A DNA stretch of 64,000 nt from NCBI GenBank assembly GCA_902788035.1, contig CADAIL010000022.1, forward strand, positions 1 through 64,000, in the 5' to 3' direction. Shown in pieces: positions 40,079 to 48,392 of this stretch. Made by a program: the position numbers and the translations under genes. This DNA comes from an uncultured Lachnospiraceae bacterium. Lineage in GTDB: Bacteria > Bacillota > Clostridia > Lachnospirales > Lachnospiraceae. How positions within the stretch are numbered: the first letter of the stretch is position 1; every line of letters begins with the position of its first letter. Under the pieces are notes generated by a model, which saw only the letters and a list, made by a program, of their open reading frames with translations, ran no database searches and had not been told where the DNA came from.

Positions 40079-41896
40079 ATGAAACTGACTGTCTCCAAAT
40101 CAAAGAACTCGGCATCTTTCTATGTCCAGAAGAGCATCCGGAAGCCCGACGGTTCCGTGACGACCATCACGATCGAAAAGCTCGGGAACCTCGATGAGGT
40201 GAAGACCAGGGCACAGGGCATGGATCCTTATAAGTGGGCGCAGGAATACGTGAATGAGCTCAACCGGAGGGAATATGAAGACCAAAAAGCGATCATCATC
40301 CCGTTCTCTCCGTCCAAGCTCCTCAAAGAGAACGAACAGAGGCTCTACAACTGCGGCTATCTGTTCCTGCAGTCCGTCTATTATTCGCTCGGCCTCAAGG
40401 AGATCTGTGCTTCGATAACGGACAAGTACGACTTCCAATACGACCTGAACGACATCCTTTCACGGCTCGTTTTTACAAGGATCCTCTATCCGGGATCAAA
40501 ACTTTCTTCAAATAAGCAGGCTTCCCTCTTTATAGAGCAGCCTTCCTTCGGGCTCCACGACATCTACCGTGCGCTCAGCGTCCTCGCGGCCGAGAACGAC
40601 CTTATCCAGTCCCGGCTCTATAAGAACAGCCATACTGTCGTTGAACGCCGAAAGGATATCCTCTATTACGACTGCACGAACTTTTTCTTTGAAATAGAGG
40701 AAGCAGATGACCTGCGGAAGTATGGCCGGAGCAAACAGCACCAGCCCCTCCCGGTCGTCGGGATGGGCATGTTCATGGACCACGACGGGATCCCTCTGGC
40801 CTTTGACATTTACCCGGGGAACAAAAATGAACAGCCGACCCTGAAGCCCCTTGAAAAGAAAGTGATTAAGGACTACGGGCTGGAGGAGATCATAGTATGT
40901 ACCGATGCCGGCCTTTCTTCAAAAGGGAACCGGAAATACAATGACCTCTCCATCGGCGGCAAACAGATACGGGGATATATAACGACCCAGTCCGTAAAGC
41001 AGCTCCCTGATTATTTACAGGAGTTCGCGCTCGGTACGGACGGCTGGAAGCTGCCGGGAGACGACCAGACGGAATACGACCTCAATGATCTCGATGAGGA
41101 CATTGATCTTGACAGGATCTTCTATAAGGAGCGCTGGATCAAGGAAGACCTGTCCGGAAGGAAGCTCCGTGAAGGAGCAAAGCCCCTCGAACAGAGGCTG
41201 ATCGTTTCCTTTTCCCTGAAATACAGGAATTATCAGAGAAAGATCCGGCAGGGGCAGATCGACAGGGCGAACGAACTGATAAAGAGCGGACGATATAAAC
41301 AGCGTCCGAAGAACCAGAACGACCCTCACCGCTTCATAGGGAAACATCCGATGACTGAGGACGGCGAGGCCTGCACGAAAGAAGATGTTTTTCTTGATGA
41401 AAACCTGATCCGCGAAGAAGAGAAATATGACGGGTTCTATGCCGTCTGTACAAACCTAGAGAACAAGAGCGTCTCGGAGATTGTCCGGATTAACAAAAAA
41501 AGGTGGGAGATCGAAGAATGCTTCCGGATCATGAAGACAGAGTTCAGGGCAAGGCCGGTATACCTGCGGAAGGAAGACCGGATTAAGGCCCACTTCCTGA
41601 CCTGTTACATAGCACTCATGGTATACAGGATCCTTGAAAAGAAACTGGAAGAAAAGTATACCTGTACAGATATCATAGAGACTTTGAGGACAATGATGAT
41701 GTTCCGCCCCGGTGAGAAGCTCGGTTACATACCTGCATACACACGCACAGACCTGACAGATGCCCTTCACGAGACGTTCGGCTTCAGGACCGATTACGAG
41801 ATAATCACGGATGTAAATATGAAAAAGGTGATCCGGATGACAAAGGTCAAACCGAGAAAAAGCAGGGAAAAAAGCAAAAAAAGTAATAATATATAG
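40079..41896 (+). CDS. IS1634-family DDE transposase
   Basis: The start is set at the ATG at 40079 (MKLTVSKSKNSASFYVQKS), because AGGAGGG lies 10 bases upstream; an earlier frame extension has none. The 605-residue protein shows the IS4-type DDE pattern: Asp in YYDCTNFFFE, Asp in IIVCTDAGLSSKGNR, and the late Glu in RWEIEECFRIMKTEFRARPV. It cuts and inserts the element. The frame is intact, so the IS may still be active. The C-terminus is Lys/Ser-rich. Confidence 0.92.
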   Translation: MKLTVSKSKNSASFYVQKSIRKPDGSVTTITIEKLGNLDEVKTRAQGMDPYKWAQEYVNELNRREYEDQKAIIIPFSPSKLLKENEQRLYNCGYLFLQSVYYSLGLKEICASITDKYDFQYDLNDILSRLVFTRILYPGSKLSSNKQASLFIEQPSFGLHDIYRALSVLAAENDLIQSRLYKNSHTVVERRKDILYYDCTNFFFEIEEADDLRKYGRSKQHQPLPVVGMGMFMDHDGIPLAFDIYPGNKNEQPTLKPLEKKVIKDYGLEEIIVCTDAGLSSKGNRKYNDLSIGGKQIRGYITTQSVKQLPDYLQEFALGTDGWKLPGDDQTEYDLNDLDEDIDLDRIFYKERWIKEDLSGRKLREGAKPLEQRLIVSFSLKYRNYQRKIRQGQIDRANELIKSGRYKQRPKNQNDPHRFIGKHPMTEDGEACTKEDVFLDENLIREEEKYDGFYAVCTNLENKSVSEIVRINKKRWEIEECFRIMKTEFRARPVYLRKEDRIKAHFLTCYIALMVYRILEKKLEEKYTCTDIIETLRTMMMFRPGEKLGYIPAYTRTDLTDALHETFGFRTDYEIITDVNMKKVIRMTKVKPRKSREKSKKSNNI

Positions 41897-41933
41897 CTAC
41901 GTTTTTGTATAAATGAAAATACGGGAGAACCCT

Positions 41934-43124
41934 TTAATTTAAAGGCTCTTCCGCATTCTTACTGTCAAAGACAGGATTATATTTGAAATAAACTCCGACT
42001 GCAAGAAGTACATCACTTTTGGCTGAAGCCCCTGCCCCGCTGCCGGACTGCACTTTGATGCACCTCGCTGTGAGTTCTTCCGCGCAGGCCGCCGTCTTCG
42101 CAAGATAGCTGATGACATCCACCGGATACTGTCCCACCGCAGTCTCGCCCGTAACCATGACGGACGCCGCGCCGTCGAGGACCGCGTTAAATATGTCGGA
42201 GACCTCCGCCCTGGTCGGCACTGCGCTCTTCTCCATCGACGCCAGCATCTGAGTTACGACCATGAACGGAACGCCGGCATTCCGGCACTTTTCCGCGATC
42301 ATTTTCTGCACCGCCGGAAGCTCCCACAGCGGGACCGCGTTTCCGAGATCCCCTCTCGCTATGACGATCTCATCTGACACGGGAAGCAATTCATCGAGGC
42401 ACTTCACTCCGTCCATGTTTTCTATTTTGGCAAATATCCTTATATCTCCTGCACCAGCCTCATAAAGCGCCTGTCTGACAGTCTCGATGTCCTGCCTGTC
42501 TCTCACAAATGGCTGCATGACCGCCGTGACACCGTATTCTTTTGCGACGCGGATGTTGGCAAGGTCGGTCTCCGTCATCGTCGGCGTGCGGATTGAAACG
42601 CCCGGCAGCGCAATGCTCTTTCTGCCTGTCAGCGTCCCGCCTCGAATGATCCGGCAGAACGCCCCTCCCTCTGTCTGAGCAGATACCTCAAGCAGGATTT
42701 TTCCGTCATCGAGAAGGACCTCCTGGCCTTCCGCAAGGAAGGGAACTATGCTGTCCGGAACGGGCACCTTCGGCAGAGGTTGTAAACTGCCGGCATCATG
42801 CGTCGTATCACTATCGTCGGCCGACCCGTTTTCCCGCACCGCAATGCTGCACTGATTTCCCAGAAATACCGTCTGCTCCTCATGAAGGGGCAGAGGCTCC
42901 ATACTGCCGACCCGAAGCTCCGGTCCCTGCATATCAATAAGAAGCTGTGGGCTCACCCCGGCCTCCGCGGCAGCTTTATGCAGGTTCTCTATGAGCGGCG
43001 CTGACTCCTTCAGCGTCACATGCGAGAGATTGAGACGAATGCCGGTCATCCCGGTCTCAAACATTTTATGAAGGACCGCTGCCTCGCGGCAGGCAGGTCC
43101 GATTGTACCGTATATATCCAGCAT
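41934..43124 (-). CDS. Pyruvate-kinase-like protein with IS-altered C-terminus
   Basis: The 396-residue protein has the pyruvate kinase barrel (GPACREAAVLHKMFETGMTGIR, IFAKIENMDGVKCLDELLP with the catalytic Lys, IVIARGDLG, VVTQMLASM, ETAVGQYP) and an inserted B domain. The regulatory C-terminal domain of normal pyruvate kinase (total about 470-585 residues) was absent even before the insertion. An IS1634-type element entered the 3' end, so the last 13 residues (PVFDSKNAEEPLN) are IS-encoded and the original end (about 23 residues, MYIVWIQS ... RVL) now lies beyond the IS. Catalytic residues precede the site, so activity may persist. Whether this is a true pyruvate kinase is uncertain. Confidence 0.85.
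   Translation of the reverse strand: MLDIYGTIGPACREAAVLHKMFETGMTGIRLNLSHVTLKESAPLIENLHKAAAEAGVSPQLLIDMQGPELRVGSMEPLPLHEEQTVFLGNQCSIAVRENGSADDSDTTHDAGSLQPLPKVPVPDSIVPFLAEGQEVLLDDGKILLEVSAQTEGGAFCRIIRGGTLTGRKSIALPGVSIRTPTMTETDLANIRVAKEYGVTAVMQPFVRDRQDIETVRQALYEAGAGDIRIFAKIENMDGVKCLDELLPVSDEIVIARGDLGNAVPLWELPAVQKMIAEKCRNAGVPFMVVTQMLASMEKSAVPTRAEVSDIFNAVLDGAASVMVTGETAVGQYPVDVISYLAKTAACAEELTARCIKVQSGSGAGASAKSDVLLAVGVYFKYNPVFDSKNAEEPLN
41976..42074. repeat. 99-bp target duplication, right copy
   Basis: Identical to 39865-39963. It lies in frame in the 3' part of the pyruvate-kinase-like gene and marks the insertion site of the IS1634-type element. Confidence 0.92.
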
Positions 43125-43170
43125 AATTGCACCTCGATTGTCGATTTGCCGCCTGGTAAGTAATCACTGC

Positions 43171-43199
43171 TTGACGAACATATTTCACTCTGTTAACAT
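43171..43199 (+). promoter_or_regulatory. Promoter of small peptide unit
   Basis: TTGACG (43171-43176) and TAACAT (43194-43199) are exactly 17 bases apart. They would start a transcript of about 165 bases that contains the 27-codon gene and ends at the stem-loop at 43343-43371. Confidence 0.6.
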
Positions 43200-43280
43200 A
43201 ATGTAACCCGCTTTATGCGGGCGAGGAGCACTGCATAGCGGCAGGCGGTTGGCCATCATTCTCCAAAAGGAGGTGATTGC

Positions 43281-43364
43281 ATGCCTATTACACTTACATT
43301 CCATGTGTTTGGTTTTACCATCACAGTCCGTGTAAAGAGCAACAACCGCCACTCGGCCAAGTGA
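43281..43364 (+). CDS. 27-aa peptide, type I toxin-like
   Basis: Behind a very strong AAAGGAGGTGATT site the ATG at 43281 encodes MPITLTFHVFGFTITVRVKS followed by NNRHSAK. The peptide has a hydrophobic beta-prone N-terminal half and a basic C-terminal end. It has its own promoter, a leader of about 75 bases with the stem CCCGC/GCGGG, and a stem-loop at its 3' end. A short, strongly translated peptide in a compact isolated transcript is the layout of type I toxin genes. No antisense RNA is proven. The rest of 43125-43497 holds nothing else that I can support. Confidence 0.55.
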   Translation: MPITLTFHVFGFTITVRVKSNNRHSAK

Positions 43365-43371
43365 CGGTTGT
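43343..43371 (+). terminator. Stem-loop at 3' end of small peptide gene
   Basis: CAACCG-CAC pairs with GTG-CGGTTG around the stop codon. The T-tract after it is weak, so this may be a terminator or a stabilising 3' structure. Confidence 0.5.
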
Positions 43372-43497
43372 CTGTAATTAAACCACTGTTTTTGTCCTGA
43401 GGTCAACCGCTTGTCGCAGTGTTCCTCTTTCTTGTTTTATGATAAGGCATCCGATTATATTTGTCAAGTTCGGGCAATTCTCCAGATCAAGCCTACC

Positions 43498-46026
43498 TCA
43501 CGCCCCGAACAGCCAGTCCCACCAGTCCTGGCCTGAATTGTCGTTCGAGCCGCCGCTGTCTTCACGCCCGCTGTCGTAGCCGTCCGAGTTGCCGTTGTCA
43601 TCTCTGCCGCTTCCCGTATTCCCGTCGTAGCCGCCATTGCCGCTGCCACCGGAACTTCCGCCGGAGCTGCCGTTCCCGGAATTATCGCTTCCGCCGTTCC
43701 AGAAGTCACTCCACCAGCTTCCGCCGGAGTTTCCGTTGCTGCCGGAATTTCCGCTGTGACCGCTGCCGCTGTCATTTCCGTGGCTGTTTCCGTTACTTCC
43801 GTTATGGTTATTCCACCACTGACTCCACATACTCGTATGCTCGCTGCAGGAGTGGCTTCCCTTCATGTTGTCCGGAATTACGTAGGCTGCATCCTCGGTG
43901 CCTTCCGTCGCAGACCGCAGGTAGACGTGCCGCTTAGAGCTTGGGCAGTAGGACCCCGCCTTCTCACCGGAAGATGTGCATACCTCGACTGCGACATGGC
44001 AGTCACACTCTTCGGTCGGCTCCGTGCCCTCGGCGTAATACTCGACCGCAGTCATATCCCCCTGCTCCGTCACGTCACAGAGCCCTGTGACTGCAATTTT
44101 ACCGCATTTGGTGCAAATGATGCACTTGACCAGCTGACCGGTCGAGGCGAAATCAGCATTTGCATAACTCTCGTGAGCCCGCGACATGACGGACTTCCAG
44201 ATAGCCTTCACATAATCGCCGCTCTCCTGGGCGGAATTGTCATCGTTTCCTCCCCAGATACCGCATGTGAGGTAGGGTGAATAGCCGATGAACCACGAAT
44301 CACGCACATCATTAGTCGTGCCGCTCTTTCCCGCCAGAGACATATTCTCGAAATTGGCATCAACGCCCGTCCCGGAATCCAGAACATCCTCGAGAGCGAC
44401 CGTGAGCAGGGCTGCCGTCTCCGGAGTGACCACCTGATGCTTTTCGGGAGTCTTTTCAAGCAGCACCTGGCCGCTTCTGTCAACGATCTTCGTATAGTAT
44501 ACAGGTTCAATATACTCGCCGCCCCTGGCAAGTGTGCCGTAGGCTGCGGTCATCTCAAGATTTGTGACACCGCCGTAGGTCCCGCCGAGGGCAAGCGCTT
44601 CGACCCTGTCCTCATCTGTCAGTGTCGTGATACCGAAGTCTGAAAGACTCGACCAGACCGTATCCATGCCAAGCTCCTGAAAGCACTTAAGCGCCACAAT
44701 GTTGCTCGACCGGGTGATTGCCTGATGAACTGTCGTCATCCCTCTGAACTGACCGTCGCTGTTCACGATCTCTGTCCCGTCGGAATAGGCGTAGCTCGCA
44801 TCATCGATCGTCGTTCCCAGTGTGAAGGCTCCGCTCTCGATGCCGGCCGCATACTCTCCGATCACTTTGATCGTCGAACCCGGCTGTCTCTTCAGCATTG
44901 TCGCCCGGTTCAGAATGAGGTTCGCTTCCTTGGCCCCTCTGCCGCCGACCATGGCACATACAGCGCCCGTGTTCGTGTCGAGGATGACCAGGGATACCTG
45001 CGGGTCAGACGAGTAGTAATCGCTCCGGTTGGCTTCCTCCTCACAGATTGTCTGAAGACGGCTGTTCTCTGTAGAGTAAATTGTGAGGCCTCCCCTGTAT
45101 ACGAGGTCCCATGCTTCCTCCTCGGAGCAGCCTTTCTGCTCCATAAGGTCGCCCACTACAGTGTAGAGAAGCGCGTCCTCAAAGTAGCTCATGATTTCCT
45201 GCGGATTGCTGTTATCCGTGGCTGCCTGGGCAATCCGGTCATAGACGGGATCCGCCATTGCTTCATCGCGCTCTCCCGGTGTGATGTAACCTTGCTCAAG
45301 CATCTTGTCGAGAACGATTTCCCTGCGCTCGGCATTATTTTCAGGATTTTTTCTCGGATTGTAGGTCGTCGGATTCTTGGTGATCGCGGCAAGGACCGCC
45401 GACTCTGACAGAGTCAGCTCCGAGACATCTTTATTAAAATAGTATCTGGATGCAGTCTCGACTCCCCAGTTTCCTCCTCCGAGGTTTATCGTGCTCAGAT
45501 AGTTTTCAAGGATCCATTCCTTGGTGACTTTTTTCTCAAGGCAGACCGCGAGGAACTGCTCCTGAAGCTTTCGCTCCACTTTTTCTGCAAATGACGTCTC
45601 GCTCGTCCACTCCTCGAACACGTTATTCTTTAAAAGCTGCTGCGTGATCGTGCTTGCGCCTTCATTGAATCCGCCTCTCATTACTCCGCGGACAAAAGCT
45701 CTGCAGATACCGTACACATCGATCCCGCCGTGTTCATAAAATCTTTCATCCTCGATGGCGACAAATGCATGCTGCAGATCTTCAGGAATCTCCGAAAGGC
45801 TCACATACACCCGGTTCGATTCCTCACCCGACAGAGTCAGCGTTACATTCCCGTCCGTGTCGAGGACACTCGTTCTGTACCATTTCGGTGCAGCGTCAAG
45901 AACGCTGATGGATGGCGCCATCATAAATATACATACCAGATACACCATGACAGCCGCAGTCAGTACAGAAACTCCGGCTATCGCAAATACCAGAATTCTG
46001 GCCCTATTCATATTTTTTATTTTCAA
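43498..46026 (-). CDS. Bifunctional penicillin-binding protein 1A
   Basis: The start is the TTG at 46026, chosen because AGGAGGTG lies about 6 bases before it and 21 before the next ATG. The 842-residue protein has one N-terminal membrane segment, a GT51 glycosyltransferase domain (EDERFYEHGGID, GASTITQQLLKN) and a transpeptidase domain with STIK (near 383), SSN and KSGT (near 565). It polymerises and crosslinks peptidoglycan outside the membrane. About 130 C-terminal residues are Gly/Ser/Asn-rich with tryptophan clusters (GGSWWSDFWNGG, DWWDWLFGA), an unusual flexible tail. Confidence 0.95.
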   Translation of the reverse strand: MKIKNMNRARILVFAIAGVSVLTAAVMVYLVCIFMMAPSISVLDAAPKWYRTSVLDTDGNVTLTLSGEESNRVYVSLSEIPEDLQHAFVAIEDERFYEHGGIDVYGICRAFVRGVMRGGFNEGASTITQQLLKNNVFEEWTSETSFAEKVERKLQEQFLAVCLEKKVTKEWILENYLSTINLGGGNWGVETASRYYFNKDVSELTLSESAVLAAITKNPTTYNPRKNPENNAERREIVLDKMLEQGYITPGERDEAMADPVYDRIAQAATDNSNPQEIMSYFEDALLYTVVGDLMEQKGCSEEEAWDLVYRGGLTIYSTENSRLQTICEEEANRSDYYSSDPQVSLVILDTNTGAVCAMVGGRGAKEANLILNRATMLKRQPGSTIKVIGEYAAGIESGAFTLGTTIDDASYAYSDGTEIVNSDGQFRGMTTVHQAITRSSNIVALKCFQELGMDTVWSSLSDFGITTLTDEDRVEALALGGTYGGVTNLEMTAAYGTLARGGEYIEPVYYTKIVDRSGQVLLEKTPEKHQVVTPETAALLTVALEDVLDSGTGVDANFENMSLAGKSGTTNDVRDSWFIGYSPYLTCGIWGGNDDNSAQESGDYVKAIWKSVMSRAHESYANADFASTGQLVKCIICTKCGKIAVTGLCDVTEQGDMTAVEYYAEGTEPTEECDCHVAVEVCTSSGEKAGSYCPSSKRHVYLRSATEGTEDAAYVIPDNMKGSHSCSEHTSMWSQWWNNHNGSNGNSHGNDSGSGHSGNSGSNGNSGGSWWSDFWNGGSDNSGNGSSGGSSGGSGNGGYDGNTGSGRDDNGNSDGYDSGREDSGGSNDNSGQDWWDWLFGA

Positions 46027-46177
46027 TAGGTCACCTCCTGACTGTATGCAAACCGCCCTTTCATATCAGAGCGCAGAAAAACCCTTACATGATTATTTTT
46101 ATCATTCATTTGTGTGCAAATCGTGTTCTGTTTTTTGCGAATAATTTACGATTGGTTACGTTTTGTGATAAACTGTT

Positions 46178-46202
46178 GTCTGGCGCGCACATCGCGCCAG
46201 AC
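46178..46202 (+). promoter_or_regulatory. Strong stem-loop in cotH leader, next to ribosome site
   Basis: GTCTGGCGCG and CGCGCCAGAC form a perfect 10-bp stem with a five-base loop, directly before TTGGAGAAC. It may control translation or protect the 5' end. A possible promoter (TTTACG-18-TAAACT) lies just upstream. Confidence 0.5.
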
Positions 46203-46216
46203 GATTGGAGAACACT

Positions 46217-48316
46217 ATGATTAAAAAGAAACTGTCAATCATCCTCCGGGTCATCCTCGTATTCGTGTCGGCAGCCATCTCTATGTGCTTCGCGGCAAGC
46301 GTGCAGGCGGATGAACTCCCGGAGAATGTAATGTTCGCTGTGACCCATAACGCAGGCGGAGAACCCATCGGTCCCTACTACGATTTTGAGGCAAACGGAG
46401 GGACCCGCTATCTCTTCCTTCCCGAAGGAGTGGGCGAGGAACTTAAGATCAATTACTCCGGGGACATCACGGAGGTCAGCGAAGGACACCTGGACACAGG
46501 AGCCCATACAATCACAGGTACCATGGAAGCCTTTATCGCTTCCCTGTCGGACGGCAGAGATATTCCTGTCGTTATAAGGAGATCAAAAATTCCGTCGCTG
46601 GAAATCTCTCTTACGGATTCACTGGATGACATCCACAAAGACAAGGACAGGATCAGCACGGGGGCTTCCGTTGTCCTCACTGATCCGTCGGATCCGGGCA
46701 GCAATTTCGTCTCTGCGGGCGATTGTGAATTCAAAGGCCGCGGAAATTCCTCCTGGGAAGTGTACGACAAGAAAGGGTATCAGCTGAGGCTCGGGGAAGC
46801 CCGCATGGTACTCGGGATGGATCGGGCCAAGACGTGGGTACTTCTTGCAAATGCCAGCGACCCCACACTCCTGCGCAACAAACTTGTCTATGATATCACC
46901 CGGCAGATGAAGTTGGCATTTGCCCCGGAAGGTGAATTTGTCGACCTGTGGGTGAACGGCGATTATCGTGGAGTCTACCTCCTGACCGAAAAGGTTCAGA
47001 TCGGTCCGAACCGTCTGGATCTCACGAGCGGCCACGGTATCATCGCGGAGTTTGACAATGCTTTCTATAATAATGAAATCTATTTTCAGGATTACTTCGG
47101 GAATTACTTTGCGCTAAAAGATTCGGCGGATCCGGAGGGGCTGAATGATTTTCTGAAATTTCAGGAGGCTGTCGACACGCTGGACTACCTGTTGGACGAA
47201 AAGCGGGACTGGCAGGAGATAGAAAAGTGGATAGACGCGGAGTCATTTGCAAGAATGTTTTTAGTGAACGAATATTTTGCCAACTGCGAGTCAGCTGTCA
47301 CCAGCTTTTTCTGGTATCAGGACGGAGAGGACGACGTGCTGCACGCCGGACCTGCGTGGGATTACGACACCTGCATGAGAGACGGCGTTGAGGATCCCGC
47401 CGAGTATTACGTGTATAAAAATACGTTCTACAACCGGTTCCTCCAGCACGAGGAGTTCCAGCAGCTCATCTCGGAAATATACGCCGATGAATGCCAGCCC
47501 CTCTTCGAGGGCGCTTCAAACGATATGTACGCACTCCGGGACCGGATTTCATCGTCCATCGATATGAATTATATCCGCTGGGATGTTCTTGGCGGAACGG
47601 ATGCCAAAGGACACGAGTCCTTCCCGAGCTATGAGCTGAATTTCAACGATCAGCGCACATGGCTCCGTGAGCGGGCAGAGCACTTCTCCCCCGAGGGTGT
47701 CGTCGGCGAGGTCGTTCCCTACGCGTTCAGTCTAAGTATGTCGGAGGACGGCCGGTATGTCGACTTCTACCTGACCTCGACCCGTCAGTCGATTGTCCAG
47801 ACAGAGGCTTCCGTGTGGAGTCTTGCGGGAGGCGCGGGCACAGCCACGAGGATCCGGGCTGATCGCGAGGACAGTGATTCCGGGCTTCCCAGATGGCACG
47901 CGCGGTTCGATCTTGGCACCTCCCGCTACATCGGCACTTTCAAGGTGCAGATGATCGTTAACGGCCAGGCAGCCCAGCCGGCAGCGGAAGGGACCTTCTT
48001 CGTGAGCTCCCTGCCCGAAGATACCGGCAGCTATACATATGAGGGAATCGACTTCAGTCCTGTCTTTGATCCTGTCTACTACGCGATGCGGTATCCGATC
48101 GTGAGGAAGCAGGTGGGCTACGACAAGGAGAGGCTCTTCGCCCACTTCATCTCAACGGGCATAAGAGCAGGCTATCAGGGCAGCGAGGCCTTCAATGTCC
48201 TCTGGTACAGGGAGCACAACGAGGATCTGGCGGCTATCTACAAGGACAGCTATCTGTCCTACTACGAGCATTACCTGATCAAGGGTATGGCGGAGGGCCG
48301 ACCGGGGCATCCGTGA
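46217..48316 (+). CDS. CotH-family protein (secreted spore-coat-kinase-like)
   Basis: Starting at MIKKKLSIILRVILVFV behind TTGGAGAAC, the 699-residue protein has a signal peptide (cleavage near SVQA-DE), then a CotH domain (about 160-480) with CEFKGRGNSSWEVYDKKGYQ, LLANASDPTLLRN and AWDYDTCMRDG. CotH of Bacillus is a secreted protein kinase that phosphorylates coat proteins; many anaerobes have CotH proteins of unknown target, including cellulosomal ones. The C-terminal 100 residues (VFDPVYYAMRYPIVRKQVG) form a repeat seen on bacterial surface proteins. It is convergent with pfkB and shares a terminator with it. Confidence 0.88.
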   Translation: MIKKKLSIILRVILVFVSAAISMCFAASVQADELPENVMFAVTHNAGGEPIGPYYDFEANGGTRYLFLPEGVGEELKINYSGDITEVSEGHLDTGAHTITGTMEAFIASLSDGRDIPVVIRRSKIPSLEISLTDSLDDIHKDKDRISTGASVVLTDPSDPGSNFVSAGDCEFKGRGNSSWEVYDKKGYQLRLGEARMVLGMDRAKTWVLLANASDPTLLRNKLVYDITRQMKLAFAPEGEFVDLWVNGDYRGVYLLTEKVQIGPNRLDLTSGHGIIAEFDNAFYNNEIYFQDYFGNYFALKDSADPEGLNDFLKFQEAVDTLDYLLDEKRDWQEIEKWIDAESFARMFLVNEYFANCESAVTSFFWYQDGEDDVLHAGPAWDYDTCMRDGVEDPAEYYVYKNTFYNRFLQHEEFQQLISEIYADECQPLFEGASNDMYALRDRISSSIDMNYIRWDVLGGTDAKGHESFPSYELNFNDQRTWLRERAEHFSPEGVVGEVVPYAFSLSMSEDGRYVDFYLTSTRQSIVQTEASVWSLAGGAGTATRIRADREDSDSGLPRWHARFDLGTSRYIGTFKVQMIVNGQAAQPAAEGTFFVSSLPEDTGSYTYEGIDFSPVFDPVYYAMRYPIVRKQVGYDKERLFAHFISTGIRAGYQGSEAFNVLWYREHNEDLAAIYKDSYLSYYEHYLIKGMAEGRPGHP

Positions 48317-48335
48317 CGATGGTGCAGAGTATAAC

Positions 48336-48363
48336 AAGGGCTGCCGCGAAAGCGGCAGCCCTT
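48336..48363. terminator. Bidirectional terminator between cotH and sugar kinase gene
   Basis: A perfect 12-bp stem AAGGGCTGCCGC/GCGGCAGCCCTT closed by a GAAA tetraloop lies between two convergent genes. T-tracts on either side are short. Confidence 0.75.
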
Positions 48364-48392
48364 GCTTTAGTTCTTATTCAAATTTCGGTGAA

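Larger units (their letters stand above)
39964..41975. mobile_element. IS1634-family (IS4 superfamily) insertion sequence
   Basis: A 2,012-base insert lies exactly between two 99-base direct repeats and contains one transposase gene. Very long and variable target duplications are known for IS1634. Terminal inverted repeats are not clear by eye. Inside the left end is a terminator reading inward (39977-40001), and at the right end is the stem CCTTTAA/TTAAAGG (41931-41945). Confidence 0.85.

Noticed and set aside
43185..43406. Minus-strand 73-codon frame
   Set aside because: It is antisense to the 27-codon peptide unit, which has a much better promoter and ribosome site.
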